Assembly (NCBI GenBank): GCA_964520785.1
Contig: CAZFQG010000062.1
Location: 1-30,854, forward strand
Direction: 5' to 3'
DNA from: CAZFQG01 sp964520785
GTDB lineage: Bacteria; Planctomycetota; Planctomycetia; Pirellulales; Thermoguttaceae
DNA length: 30,854 nucleotides
Below, in pieces: positions 23,120 through 30,854 of the stretch; the stretch's first letter is position 1; each line of letters begins with the position of its first letter. Made by a program: the position numbers and the translations under genes. Under the pieces are notes generated by a model. The model did no database searches. It had not been told where the DNA came from and worked only from the letters and a program-made list of their open reading frames with translations.

Positions 23120-24199
23120 TTACCCCGCCTCTCGCATGGCGCCACTGCCGCAAATGTGCGACTTGAGGCGCTCGAACTCTTCGTGGTCGGCGAAGTGGAT
23201 CGTCAGTTTGCCTTTTCCCTGGGCATTATGCGCCAATTTCACCCGGACGCCAAGGGCCGCGCGGAATTCCTGCTCCAAAGACGCGACATGCTCGCTCTTG
23301 CGGCGCGGAGGCTTGGCGGCGGACCGCGTGCCATCCTTCCCGACGACGCTAAGCGGCTCCGCGTCGGCCGCCTCGATCATCCGCTGGACCTCCGACTCCG
23401 TCTGCCGGACGCTCATCTTTTCCATCTGAATCCGCTCGCAAAACGCGATTTGTTCGCGCTCGTCTCCCAGCGGGAGGAGGGCTCTGGCGTGCCCCTGAGA
23501 AATCCTCCCCGTTTGAACGGCCTCCTTCACCGTATCCGGCAATTCCAACAACCGGATCAGGTTCGCCACGGTCGACCGGTTGATCTTCAGCCGCGACGCC
23601 AGTTCTTCTTGAGGACACTGGTACTGCTCCAGATACCGCTGGAACGAAAGGGCCTTTTCAATCGCGTTGAGGTCTTTCCGCTGGACGTTCTCGACGATCG
23701 CCAACTCGGCCGCCTCCCGGTCGTCCACGTCGATGACCTTGACCGGAACTTCTTCCCAGCCGGCGAGCCGGGCGGCGCGGAGACGCCGTTCTCCGGCCAC
23801 GAGTTGGTACTCCTCCCCCATCCGGCGGACGATCACCGGTTGAAGCAGCCCGTGCGATTGCAGGCTTTCCGCGAGGGTTCGCAACTCCTCTTCGTCGAAG
23901 TCGCGCCGCGGCTGATAGGGATTCCGCTCGATCAGGTGCATATTCACCTGGAGAATCCGCGACTCCGGTACGGATCCCACCACGACCGAGACTTCCGCCG
24001 GTGCAACCGGGTCGAGGCCCCGCGAAACGGATTCCGGGGAGCTGGCGAACTCGCGTTCCAGCTCCGACACGTCACTCGCCGGCGGAGAGCCCATCTCGAA
24101 ATCGCCTTCCGCGGAGTGTCCCGAGCCCTCGGACTCCGCCGGACCGAGCCGGCCCAGCAATGCCTCCAATCCACGACCCAGGCGTCTTTCCTTATTCAT
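23120..24199 (-). CDS. parB: Chromosome-partitioning protein ParB
   Basis: CTP-dependent DNA clamp that loads at parS near the origin and works with ParA in chromosome segregation. 359 residues. The start is the ATG at 24199 (MNKERRLGRGLEALLGRL, a standard ParB beginning), with a near-perfect AAGGAGGT at 8-nt spacing and an 8-nt overlap with parA. The frame's longer form to 24226 is rejected on these grounds. An acidic linker spans 20-100. The ParB N-terminal domain has IERNPYQPRRDFDEEEL, LLQPVIVRR, and the CTP/arginine patch YQLVAGERRLRAARLAG. The central HTH follows: ELAIVENVQRKDLNAIEKA, then LASRLKINRSTVANLIRLLELP. The C-terminal dimerisation segment is VKLAHNAQGKGKLTIHFADHEEFERL. No good parS was seen in the window. 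Confidence 0.95.
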   Translation of the reverse strand: MNKERRLGRGLEALLGRLGPAESEGSGHSAEGDFEMGSPPASDVSELEREFASSPESVSRGLDPVAPAEVSVVVGSVPESRILQVNMHLIERNPYQPRRDFDEEELRTLAESLQSHGLLQPVIVRRMGEEYQLVAGERRLRAARLAGWEEVPVKVIDVDDREAAELAIVENVQRKDLNAIEKALSFQRYLEQYQCPQEELASRLKINRSTVANLIRLLELPDTVKEAVQTGRISQGHARALLPLGDEREQIAFCERIQMEKMSVRQTESEVQRMIEAADAEPLSVVGKDGTRSAAKPPRRKSEHVASLEQEFRAALGVRVKLAHNAQGKGKLTIHFADHEEFERLKSHICGSGAMREAG

Positions 24200-24938
24200 T
24201 CTCAACGACCTCCTTGCACAGTTCAATATACGCGCGCGCTCCCCGGCATCGGGGGGAATACTCGATCACGGACTGCCCATGACTGGGGGCCTCGCTCACG
24301 TGAACGTCTCTTGGAATCACGGTTTCGAACACGATCTCACCAAAAAAATCTCGGACCTCTTGTTCCACCTCCCGGGTCAATTCCAGAAGGTGGTCGTACA
24401 TCGTCAGGACGATTCCGCCGAACTGCAAGTTCCTCGGCTGCGTATCCATCACGCCGCGAATGACCTCGATCATCTGCGCGAGCCCTTCCATGGCGAAATA
24501 CTCGCACTGGATCGGCATCAACACCTCGGTCGAGCTGGCCAACGCCGTCCGCGTGAGCTGACCCAGCGAAGGGGGGCAATCGATCAACACGAAGTCGTAG
24601 CCGCCCAGACCGCTGATCAGGTCGTGGCGCAGCCGCTCCGCCTGGGGTTGGTCCTCGCGGGCCAGCGCCTCGACGTCCCGGTAGCTTCGGCTTCCCGGGA
24701 GCAGTTCCAGTCCGGCCACCTGGGTCGGGGCGATAGCGCGTTTCAATGGGGTTCCCTCCGCGAGGGGATGCCGCAAGGTCGGCGCGCCGCCGAGGCCGGT
24801 GGTGGCGTTGCATTGGGGGTCCAAGTCCACCAACAATGTGCGAAAGCGCGACTTGGCCAACGCGACGGCCAAATTGACGGCAGTCGTGGTCTTGCCTACG
24901 CCTCCTTTTTGGTTGGCGACACAGAAAACGCGACCCAC
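24192..24938 (-). CDS. parA: Chromosome-partitioning ATPase ParA (Soj)
   Basis: Walker-type ATPase that drives chromosome segregation with ParB; 248 residues. The start is the GTG at 24938 (codes VGRVFCVANQKGG as the first residues), with GAGG exactly 8 nt upstream and a normal Soj N-terminus. The upstream TTG of the longer frame has no SD and adds unrelated sequence. Deviant Walker A KGGVGKTT is at about residues 11-18, Walker A' LLVDLDPQCNATTGL near 40, and Walker B YDFVLIDCPPSLG near 115. Other family motifs are PIQCEYFAMEGLAQM, GIVLTMYD, VIPRDVHVSEAPSHGQSV and YSPRCRGARAY. Overlaps parB by 8 nt. Divergent from the lipoprotein gene. Confidence 0.95.
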   Translation of the reverse strand: MGRVFCVANQKGGVGKTTTAVNLAVALAKSRFRTLLVDLDPQCNATTGLGGAPTLRHPLAEGTPLKRAIAPTQVAGLELLPGSRSYRDVEALAREDQPQAERLRHDLISGLGGYDFVLIDCPPSLGQLTRTALASSTEVLMPIQCEYFAMEGLAQMIEVIRGVMDTQPRNLQFGGIVLTMYDHLLELTREVEQEVRDFFGEIVFETVIPRDVHVSEAPSHGQSVIEYSPRCRGARAYIELCKEVVENE

Positions 24939-25242
24939 GCGAAAAGCCTCACTGTCAAACCGGAGGAATTGGTCGGTTTGCGGGGAAAAGGGCAAAATAA
25001 GGGGGCGATCGCACGCGGCCAAGCCGGAACCGGCCGAAGAAGCCGCGCCAATCGGTCGCGGGATTCTATCGAGAACGGCCGAAAGCGAAAATGCCAGTTT
25101 ATTGATCGGCGATTACGGCGAAGTCTTCCGGTTAAATAGAGTAAAGGATTTGGGAAGCCTGTGACGATAATGCCGATGATCAAGCCTTTTTGGGCTTTGG
25201 TGTTGTTTGCGCAACCGTTTTCTCCGACAACTTGCCATTTCC

Positions 25243-26325
25243 GTGCGGCCTTTCCCCGTTTTCTCGCTGTTCCGCCTGATCCTGCCGTTGAGCATGGTTC
25301 TCTGCTCCGGCTGCGCCTTCTTGCCGGAAATCGCGCATCAGCCGACGGTACACAATCCTTTTCCACAGCTTTCCAAGGTCGCCATCGCTCCGTTTTTCAA
25401 CCAGAGTACCGAGCCCAGCGTTGACGGGCGAAAATTCGCCGTCGCCTATTTCAATCAGCTTCAGTCGATTCCCGGTTTCGAGGTCGTTCCGGTCGGCGTG
25501 GTGGAGCGGTTGATGGACGACCATGATATTACCTTGTCGCATCCCGACGAGGCGCGGCGACTGTGCGAATTGCTCGCCAAGATGGAGATCGACGTCCTAA
25601 TCATCGGTGCCGTGACCGATTTCACCATGTATTACCCTCCGAGGTGCGGGCTGGAAGTACACTGGTACGCGACGAACCCCTGCTTCCACCCGATCCCTCC
25701 AGGGTATGGCCTTCCTTGGGGTACGCCGGCGGAGGAGAACATCCCCGCCCCTCTGGTATTCGAAGCCGAGTTCGCCCTGGCGAAGGCCCAGTTGAAGACA
25801 CAAACGCCGATTCCCCCCGAGAGCGGTTCCGAATCCGCGTCGAAAACCGGCGAGAAGGGAGAGGTTCGTTTCGCCTCGAGCGAGACGGACTCGCGCGGGG
25901 GCGGCGAGGCGGGCACAGGGCCGGAGGCGCCGCCGGAAGTCATCCCGCCCGGACGGGTGGTGGAAGGCTCGGTCGTACGGTGTCCGGACGAAGCCGCGCC
26001 CGGCTTTCCCCCGGACTGGCCCGATCCGCGAGGTTTCATTCCTCCTCCGCCGAGCAGTTCTCGACCCCCCTGCTGGCCGAACCACTATCGTCCGGTGATG
26101 CAGCAATCGACCATGTACATCGGCAATTCGTCGGAATTCACCGAGGCGTTGGCAAGCTATTATTTCTTTCGGGACGATGCGCGCTTCGGGGGATGGCAAA
26201 GCTATCTCGAGCGCTCGGACGACTTCATCGCGTTCTGCTGCCACGCGCACATCTACGAGATGCTCAGTGCCCGAGGGGGTGCCGGCGAAACGCGAGTGGT
26301 GTGGAGGTGGAAAAAAATCCGATAG
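25243..26325 (+). CDS. Predicted lipoprotein of unknown function
   Basis: About 360 residues. The GTG at 25243 yields an N-terminus with Arg, a hydrophobic core (VFSLFRLILPLSMVL) and lipobox LCSG before Cys24; a TTG at 25207 would add 12 residues. Neither has a good SD, so the start is uncertain. Residues after the lipobox (LPEIAHQPTVHNPFPQLSKVAIAPFFNQS...VDGRKFAVAYFNQLQSIPGFEVVPVGVVE) resemble an envelope-protein fold seen in FlgO/GNA1162-like lipoproteins. A middle segment (about 190-290) is rich in Pro, Ser and Glu and looks disordered. The C-terminal MYIGNSSEFTEALASYYFFRDD...FIAFCCHAHIYEML is compact and conserved-looking. Likely anchored in the outer or cytoplasmic membrane; the role is not known. 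It is divergent from parA. Confidence 0.75.
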   Translation: MRPFPVFSLFRLILPLSMVLCSGCAFLPEIAHQPTVHNPFPQLSKVAIAPFFNQSTEPSVDGRKFAVAYFNQLQSIPGFEVVPVGVVERLMDDHDITLSHPDEARRLCELLAKMEIDVLIIGAVTDFTMYYPPRCGLEVHWYATNPCFHPIPPGYGLPWGTPAEENIPAPLVFEAEFALAKAQLKTQTPIPPESGSESASKTGEKGEVRFASSETDSRGGGEAGTGPEAPPEVIPPGRVVEGSVVRCPDEAAPGFPPDWPDPRGFIPPPPSSSRPPCWPNHYRPVMQQSTMYIGNSSEFTEALASYYFFRDDARFGGWQSYLERSDDFIAFCCHAHIYEMLSARGGAGETRVVWRWKKIR

Positions 26326-26481
26326 ACAATATATGCACGTGTCCGAGACGAGCGGGATGGCGGTTTTGAAAGCGGGGCATGGTAACGCCGTATTCTCCTC
26401 GTCGGCGCCTGCATGGACCGCGTACCGCGGTCGGAGACATCCTTTGGCAGACTGGACCTTGGTAGAACTGGAGTTCGCGTC

Positions 26482-26736
26482 GTGACGGACGAAATCAACG
26501 TATTGGCCTTGGTGAAAGGCGAGGAACGGTACATCTTCCTCTTCGACGACAAGAGCCGCGCGGAGACGCTGCGGATATTGGGGCGGTACGCTTCGAATCC
26601 GCAATTGAGCTTCAGTTGGTATGACGCCGCCATCTTGAGCCAGAAGATCCGTCAGGAGGGCAAGAAGGTCCGGCATTCCAGCCGGTTCAACTTCTCCCCC
26701 GCCCATGAAGAGGCGGACGATTCCTTCGGACCATAG
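26482..26736 (+). CDS. Small conserved-looking protein upstream of xerC
   Basis: 84 residues from the GTG at 26482, with GGAG 8 nt upstream. The ORF could start at 26413, but the extra 23 residues lack coding character. Sequence VTDEINVLALVKGEERYIFLFDD, then a helix (SRAETLRILGRYASNPQLSF) and WYDAAILSQKIRQ. It looks like a small alpha/beta fold with no known domain, no signal peptide and no membrane segment. The stop is 2 nt before the xerC ATG, so it is co-transcribed with xerC. I recall similar small proteins beside xer genes in planctomycetes, but have not verified this. Function unknown. Confidence 0.7.
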   Translation: MTDEINVLALVKGEERYIFLFDDKSRAETLRILGRYASNPQLSFSWYDAAILSQKIRQEGKKVRHSSRFNFSPAHEEADDSFGP

Positions 26737-26738
26737 AC

Positions 26739-27662
26739 ATGGTGCAGACCGCCGTTGGAATGCGGGAAGCGGTTGAACGGTTTCTGCGGTATCTGCGGGT
26801 GGAGCGGAATGCCTCGGAACTGACGCTCAAGAGCTATCGCGAGGACCTGGCGGCGCTGGTGGAATACCTTCTTCCCGAGGACGATGCCCCCTGGCCCGAG
26901 CCGGCCGGGATTACCGTTCTCGATCTGCGCGGCTACGTCGCCGCGATGCACGAGGCGGGCTACGCGAAGACGACGATTGCGCGGCGGATCGCGGCGCTTC
27001 GGAGCTTCTTCCGGTTCGGGTGCCGTGACGGTTGGGTCGATACGAACCCGGCCAAGCCGCTGCGGACGCCGAGGCAATCCCGGAATCTTCCCCACGTTCT
27101 TTCCACGGAGGAACTCGGCCGCCTGCTCGACGCCCCCTCGCGCGAAACGGTCCAGGGGCTGCGCGACCGCGCCATGCTCGAAACGGCCTATTCGGCCGGG
27201 TTGCGGGTGAGCGAGATCGTCGGAATGAACGACGAGGACGTGGACCTGACGGAGGGGATCGTCCGCGTTCGGGGCAAGGGCAAGCGCGAGCGGCTTGCGC
27301 CGTTGGGTTCCTACGCGGTCGAGGCCCTGCGCCGCTGGCTCGGCCGCCGCGTGCTCCATCCGCATGAACCGCGCGACGGCGATGCCCCGGTCTTCGTCAA
27401 CCGCTTCGGAAGACGGCTCACGACGCGGAGCGTGGGCCGGATGCTGGAGAAATACCTTCGCCAAACGGGCCTGGACCGCCGCACGACCCCCCATTCCCTG
27501 CGGCACAGCTTCGCCACCCACCTGCTCGACCGGGGCGCCGACATTCGCGGCGTCCAGGAACTGCTGGGACACAGAAGCCTGATCACGACCCAGATCTATA
27601 CCCACGTCACGACGGCGGGGCTGAAGGAAGTCTACCAGAAGGCCCATCCCAGGGCGAAGTAG
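26739..27662 (+). CDS. xerC: Tyrosine recombinase XerC/XerD-like
   Basis: Site-specific tyrosine recombinase of 307 residues, the size of the chromosome-dimer-resolving Xer proteins that act at dif. The N-terminal SAM-like core-binding domain occupies 10-112 (FLRYLRVERNASELTLKSY, IARRIAALRSFF). The catalytic domain starts at 115. Catalytic residues: R156 in AGLRVSEI, K182 in GKGKRER, H252 and R255 in HSLRHSFATH, H278 in LLGHRSL, and the nucleophile Y287 in QIYTHV. All six are intact. XerC and XerD cannot be separated with certainty by eye. It ends 122 nt before the flagellin stop on the opposite strand. A housekeeping role is more likely than control of the neighbouring flagellin, though that has not been tested. 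Confidence 0.93.
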   Translation: MVQTAVGMREAVERFLRYLRVERNASELTLKSYREDLAALVEYLLPEDDAPWPEPAGITVLDLRGYVAAMHEAGYAKTTIARRIAALRSFFRFGCRDGWVDTNPAKPLRTPRQSRNLPHVLSTEELGRLLDAPSRETVQGLRDRAMLETAYSAGLRVSEIVGMNDEDVDLTEGIVRVRGKGKRERLAPLGSYAVEALRRWLGRRVLHPHEPRDGDAPVFVNRFGRRLTTRSVGRMLEKYLRQTGLDRRTTPHSLRHSFATHLLDRGADIRGVQELLGHRSLITTQIYTHVTTAGLKEVYQKAHPRAK

Positions 27663-27717
27663 TCTCGGATCGGTGTCCGGCGAGTCCTTTTTGGGGCGAC
27701 CCGCGGAAAACGAATCG

Positions 27718-27756
27718 AAAAAGCCTCGTCCCGGAATCCGACCCGAGACGAGGCTT
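27718..27756 (-). terminator. Intrinsic terminator of the flagellin gene
   Basis: Perfect 10-bp stem AAGCCTCGTC (27721-27730) / GACGAGGCTT (27747-27756) with a 16-nt loop. On the minus strand the stem is followed by TTTTT (27722-27718). It lies 29 nt after the flagellin stop codon, a textbook rho-independent layout. It is probably also the 3' end region for xerC transcripts, since the plus-strand side has only a weak T-run. Confidence 0.85.
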
Positions 27757-27784
27757 GCGAGTATTGCTCGAAGCGCCATCGGCG

Positions 27785-30700
27785 TTATTGCAGCAGCCGG
27801 AGGACGTTTTGCGGTTGCTGGTTGGCGATACTCAACACGGACATGCCGGAGGAGACGAGGATTTGAGACCTCGTCAACTGCGAACTCTGGTAGGCGAAGT
27901 CGGTATCGCGGATCGAACTCTCGGCGGCGGTGAGGTTTTCGACCGCGCTGGTGAGGGTTTCGATCGTCGTCTCCAGGGTCTGGGCCTGGAACGCACCCAG
28001 TCTTCCGCGGAGGGAGGTGATCTGCGTGATCGCCTCTTCCACGATCGACGCGGCGAGCGTGGTGTTGGTATTGAGGGACGCCGAGTTGCCGGACTGGAGC
28101 TGGTACATCCGGCCGCTGGCGCCGCCGAGTTCGGTCGAGTTGATACTTGGAATTCCCAACCTCGCCTGCTGCGTCGAAATGACGTCCGGGCCGATCTGGA
28201 ACTGGGCCCCGCCGCCGGTGATCCGGAACGTGGTGTTCGACGCGTCGACAACGGCGGAATTCAGGGTGAAGTCCAGATTCACGGTCGCCGTGTAGATCGA
28301 GATGTTCAGCCCGTTGGAGACCGCCTCGGCACCGTTGATCCGCACGTCGGCGTTGTCGCCGGTGGCCCGGGTGGCGGCATTGCTGTTCTCGTCGATCATC
28401 ACGTACGAGACACTCTGTCCCGCTTCCTGCGGACTGGCCTTCACGGAGACGAACGCATTCGAACCGTACCCGGTCGACTTGATGTTCAACCCGCGGGTAC
28501 CCAACACGTCTCCTTCGTCGGCGTTTCCGAGTAGGTGGATGCCGCCGGCTGCTCCCGAGAGAACCGATTCCTTCGCGATGAGGCTTCCGCCGGAGGTGTG
28601 GCCGGAATCGGAAGTCGTCACGAGGCCGCTTCCGTCTCCCCCGGCCGTCATCGAGAACAGACTTGCCGCGGTCGCCGAAAGGGTGCTCGTAGTGAGGGAA
28701 TTGACGATATCGCTTGCGGTGGTGGTTCCGGCCGCGATATGCATGATCAGCTTCTTCGATCCGGCGTCGTACTCGACGTACTCGGTGCCGGCGGTGGCGT
28801 CGTTCTGGAAGACGATCTGGACGTTGTCGTACCGGTCCCCGGTATTGCGCGCGGTGACGGTGATCTTCGCGTCGGCTCCGTTGGCCGCGGTCGTGGTGCC
28901 GCTCGCCGTTGAGACGGTGGCCCTGGCCCCGGCCGCGTCGAACCGGGTATGGCCGACGCTGACCAGACCGCTTCCGTCGCTGCCGAAGGCGTTGGTCGCG
29001 GAGACCCCCAGTCCCTGCATGATCGTGCTGCTGTTGACGAGGGAGACGATGTCGTCGGCTGTCGTCGTCACCTGGCCGTTCGACGTGGCGAGATTGATCG
29101 TGATGCTCTCATATTCGTTGCCGCCGGCCGTGGTGGCGACGGTCGTACCGGTACCGAAAGCTCCGGTGATCGTTCCCGCTCCGGTTCCGATGTCAGCGAA
29201 GGTGAAGGCACTGTTAATGCTGGAGTTATTGTTGATCGCCGTCTTGATATCAGCCGCGGCGACGCCGGTCGTGAAATCGCCGGAGATCGTGATCTTGTTC
29301 GTTGATTTATCCCATGCGGCGATCGCTCCGGTCAGGTTGTCTACCTGTTTGAATTCGATCTGGGTTCCGTCGTAGTCGGTTCCCTTGGCGTCCGCGGTGA
29401 TCTTGAAACTCGTATTGGCCGCGGTACCCTGGTAGTAAGCGGTTGAGTAACCGCCGGTCGTCGAATTCTGCACGGCGGAGAGTTTCAGAGAATCGGTCAA
29501 CTCACCCGTAATGAAGTTCACCTTGATGTTCGACATCCCCTCGGGGGCGATGAACTGAATATAGTTGTCCGGCTCATCGCTGGCGGTCGACGTCGACGAG
29601 CTGTTGATACTCCCGTAGTAGGCCGATTGGCTCAGAATCGTTGGAGGCGCCACACCTCCTCCCGTTGCCGCGACCGTCAGCGTGGTGGCGGCACCGCCGA
29701 GTGCGACAGCGATCGCATCGAGATCAACGGCGGCATCGAGTGCTCCGCCATTAGCTCCTCCCGTCAGCGTGAGAACGAGGGCCTTGGTGGTGCCGGTCCC
29801 GGTAATCGCCTTGGTTCCGATGCTCGCCAGCGACAGCCAGTCTCCGAAGAGGTTGTTGAAGCCGCTTTTGAAAGCAGCGGCCGCCATCTTGGTCGAGGCC
29901 GCGGTCGTGGACAGAGCCAATTTGATCGTCCACGTTTTCCCCGCACTATTGGTAGCCAACGCTCCCGCAACCTTTTGGGAAGCCGCGCTCTTGTTGATCG
30001 CCGTGACGGAGATTTTGATTTTCAGATTATTATACGCCGTTCCTCCATTCGCGGCCGTGATATTGAATGCTCCCGTTCCGGAACGGAACCCGGCGGCCAC
30101 AGTCGTGTCGGCCGCCTGCGTATACCCCGTCGTCTGAAGGGCCACGTTTAGCAGTTTAGTGCCACTGTTGAGCGTTACGGTTGACGCCACGCTGGCGGTC
30201 GCGACGCCCGTTCCTCCGAGCGTGTATTTGACCGCATAGTTGCCCGCGTCCTTGCCGGCGGTATTCGCTTGGATCGAGATGTACGACGTCGAGCTGCCCG
30301 TCGTGCTCAGCGTGAGTTCACCCTTCATGTCCTCCGTCGCGACGACGTTGTCGACTTCGGCGGTGACGCCGAGGGCGGCGGAGACCATGTTGATCGCGGA
30401 GGCCATGTCGTTGACCGTGGTCCCGGCGGCGAAGCTGAAGTGGCTGGAACCCTTGTTGCCGGCGACCGTGAGGATGAGGTCCTCGGCGACCGTATTGTTC
30501 TGGTACGTCAGTTCCGCCTGTTTCGCCTGGGTGACGACGTCCACCTTCACGTCGATCTCGCTGAGAGAGCCGAAGTTGGCCTGATGCACCTGAACGTCGC
30601 TGAGCATATTCGCGTTGACGTTCTCCGTCACGAAGTCCAGGCTGCCGTCCAACAGGCGGTTGCCCTGGAACTGCGTGACCTGGGCGATCCGGTCGATGGC

Positions 30701-30854
30701 GGCCAGCGAGCTGTCGACCTGCAACTGGTTCGCCGCGATCTGATCGGCGCTCATCGCGCCGGTGTTCGCCGCCTCCGAGACCAGAGAACGGATTTCGATC
30801 AGGAGGTTGCCCACCTCCGATAGCGAACTGTCGGCCGTGGCGATCATCTGATTC
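27785..30854 (-). CDS. Giant flagellin, 5' end beyond window
   Basis: Filament subunit, at least 1,022 residues visible. The frame is open to the right edge (NQMIATADSSL...), and from the usual flagellin layout about 90-100 N-terminal residues are missing. The visible N-terminal D1 part contains EVGNLLIEIRSLVSEAANTG and FQGNRLLDGS. The C-terminal D1/D0 part is TQITSLRGRLGAFQAQTLETT...NLTAAESSIRDTDFAYQSSQLT...SIANQQPQNVLRLL, all highly characteristic. Between about 120 and 930 lies an expanded surface region of Thr/Ala/Gly-rich beta modules. Three copies share an 'F/KI-T-A-x-x-x-G-x-x-Y-(D/N)-x-(V/L/T)-x-I' start (near 260, 481 and 661). A typical bacterial flagellin has 270-550 residues, so this is about twofold larger. 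No signal peptide is expected (type III export). Strand and end are certain; the start is unseen. Confidence 0.95.
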   Translation of the reverse strand, partial: NQMIATADSSLSEVGNLLIEIRSLVSEAANTGAMSADQIAANQLQVDSSLAAIDRIAQVTQFQGNRLLDGSLDFVTENVNANMLSDVQVHQANFGSLSEIDVKVDVVTQAKQAELTYQNNTVAEDLILTVAGNKGSSHFSFAAGTTVNDMASAINMVSAALGVTAEVDNVVATEDMKGELTLSTTGSSTSYISIQANTAGKDAGNYAVKYTLGGTGVATASVASTVTLNSGTKLLNVALQTTGYTQAADTTVAAGFRSGTGAFNITAANGGTAYNNLKIKISVTAINKSAASQKVAGALATNSAGKTWTIKLALSTTAASTKMAAAAFKSGFNNLFGDWLSLASIGTKAITGTGTTKALVLTLTGGANGGALDAAVDLDAIAVALGGAATTLTVAATGGGVAPPTILSQSAYYGSINSSSTSTASDEPDNYIQFIAPEGMSNIKVNFITGELTDSLKLSAVQNSTTGGYSTAYYQGTAANTSFKITADAKGTDYDGTQIEFKQVDNLTGAIAAWDKSTNKITISGDFTTGVAAADIKTAINNNSSINSAFTFADIGTGAGTITGAFGTGTTVATTAGGNEYESITINLATSNGQVTTTADDIVSLVNSSTIMQGLGVSATNAFGSDGSGLVSVGHTRFDAAGARATVSTASGTTTAANGADAKITVTARNTGDRYDNVQIVFQNDATAGTEYVEYDAGSKKLIMHIAAGTTTASDIVNSLTTSTLSATAASLFSMTAGGDGSGLVTTSDSGHTSGGSLIAKESVLSGAAGGIHLLGNADEGDVLGTRGLNIKSTGYGSNAFVSVKASPQEAGQSVSYVMIDENSNAATRATGDNADVRINGAEAVSNGLNISIYTATVNLDFTLNSAVVDASNTTFRITGGGAQFQIGPDVISTQQARLGIPSINSTELGGASGRMYQLQSGNSASLNTNTTLAASIVEEAITQITSLRGRLGAFQAQTLETTIETLTSAVENLTAAESSIRDTDFAYQSSQLTRSQILVSSGMSVLSIANQQPQNVLRLLQ

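Noticed and set aside
22062..23429. 455-residue plus-strand ORF opposite GNAT and parB, and a similar one at 23102-24463
   Set aside because: Antisense shadows of conserved proteins, without RBS or domain.
24292..24307. parS-like sequence TCGCTCACGTGAACGT inside parA
   Set aside because: Only the CACGTGAA core matches the parS consensus and the outer positions fail. It encodes the conserved V-H-V-S-E-A stretch, so it probably arises by chance.
26739..30854. xerC next to the flagellin as a phase-variation recombinase system
   Set aside because: No inverted repeats or second flagellin cassette are visible, and the recombinase has the size and motifs of a housekeeping Xer protein.

Overview
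The window reads as a chromosomal segment of a moderately high-GC planctomycete-like bacterium. The lineage is inferred from a combination of features: a PEP-CTERM/dockerin/LamG exported protein, a Y1-transposase-like (RAYT) protein of the type common in planctomycetes, a eukaryote-like UDPGP/UAP1 pyrophosphorylase, a very large flagellin, and small conserved proteins beside xerC. No rRNA, tRNA, CRISPR array, prophage or insertion sequence with intact ends was seen.

Layout. (1) 1-4220: the 3' part of glgB (+), then a LamG/dockerin/PEP-CTERM protein (-), an AT-richer spacer with a 21-bp tandem duplication, and a GT4 glycosyltransferase (+) whose Shine-Dalgarno sits inside a short hairpin. (2) 4355-6293: a URO-D/MtaA-like protein (-) divergent from a variant hisF (+). 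The 217-bp spacer carries a threefold 10-bp repeat and a palindrome. (3) 6303-11001, all minus strand: leuB, a RAYT-like protein that has lost both its HUH and tyrosine catalytic positions, a SemiSWEET/PQ-loop-like membrane protein, and rarA overlapping a short DnaG-Toprim_N-like protein with a Cys/His tail. (4) 11503-14870 (+): an HlyD-type adaptor and a fused ABC ATPase-permease, joined by an ATGA overlap. (5) 14880-21207 (-): a probable operon HD phosphohydrolase, purB, PhnP-like MBL hydrolase, UAP1-like pyrophosphorylase, manC. A perfect 19-bp-arm hairpin lies between the third and fourth genes. (6) 21367-24938 (-): parA-parB-GNAT, then an XRE-cupin regulator. (7) 25243-27662 (+): a lipoprotein, a small conserved protein and xerC. 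(8) 27785-30854 (-): a giant flagellin running off the right edge, with a textbook intrinsic terminator.

How it fits together. Most genes are housekeeping: glycogen branching, histidine and leucine synthesis, purine synthesis, sugar-nucleotide supply, chromosome partition and dimer resolution, replication-fork repair. The accessory interest lies in the degenerate RAYT and a nearby hairpin that resembles a second hairpin 7 kb away with a compensated base change, the orphan DnaG-fragment gene coupled to rarA, the modular flagellin, and several unusual hairpins or repeats close to gene starts. I did not find a clearly new multigene defence or mobile system. The RAYT/hairpin pair is the best candidate for something undescribed.
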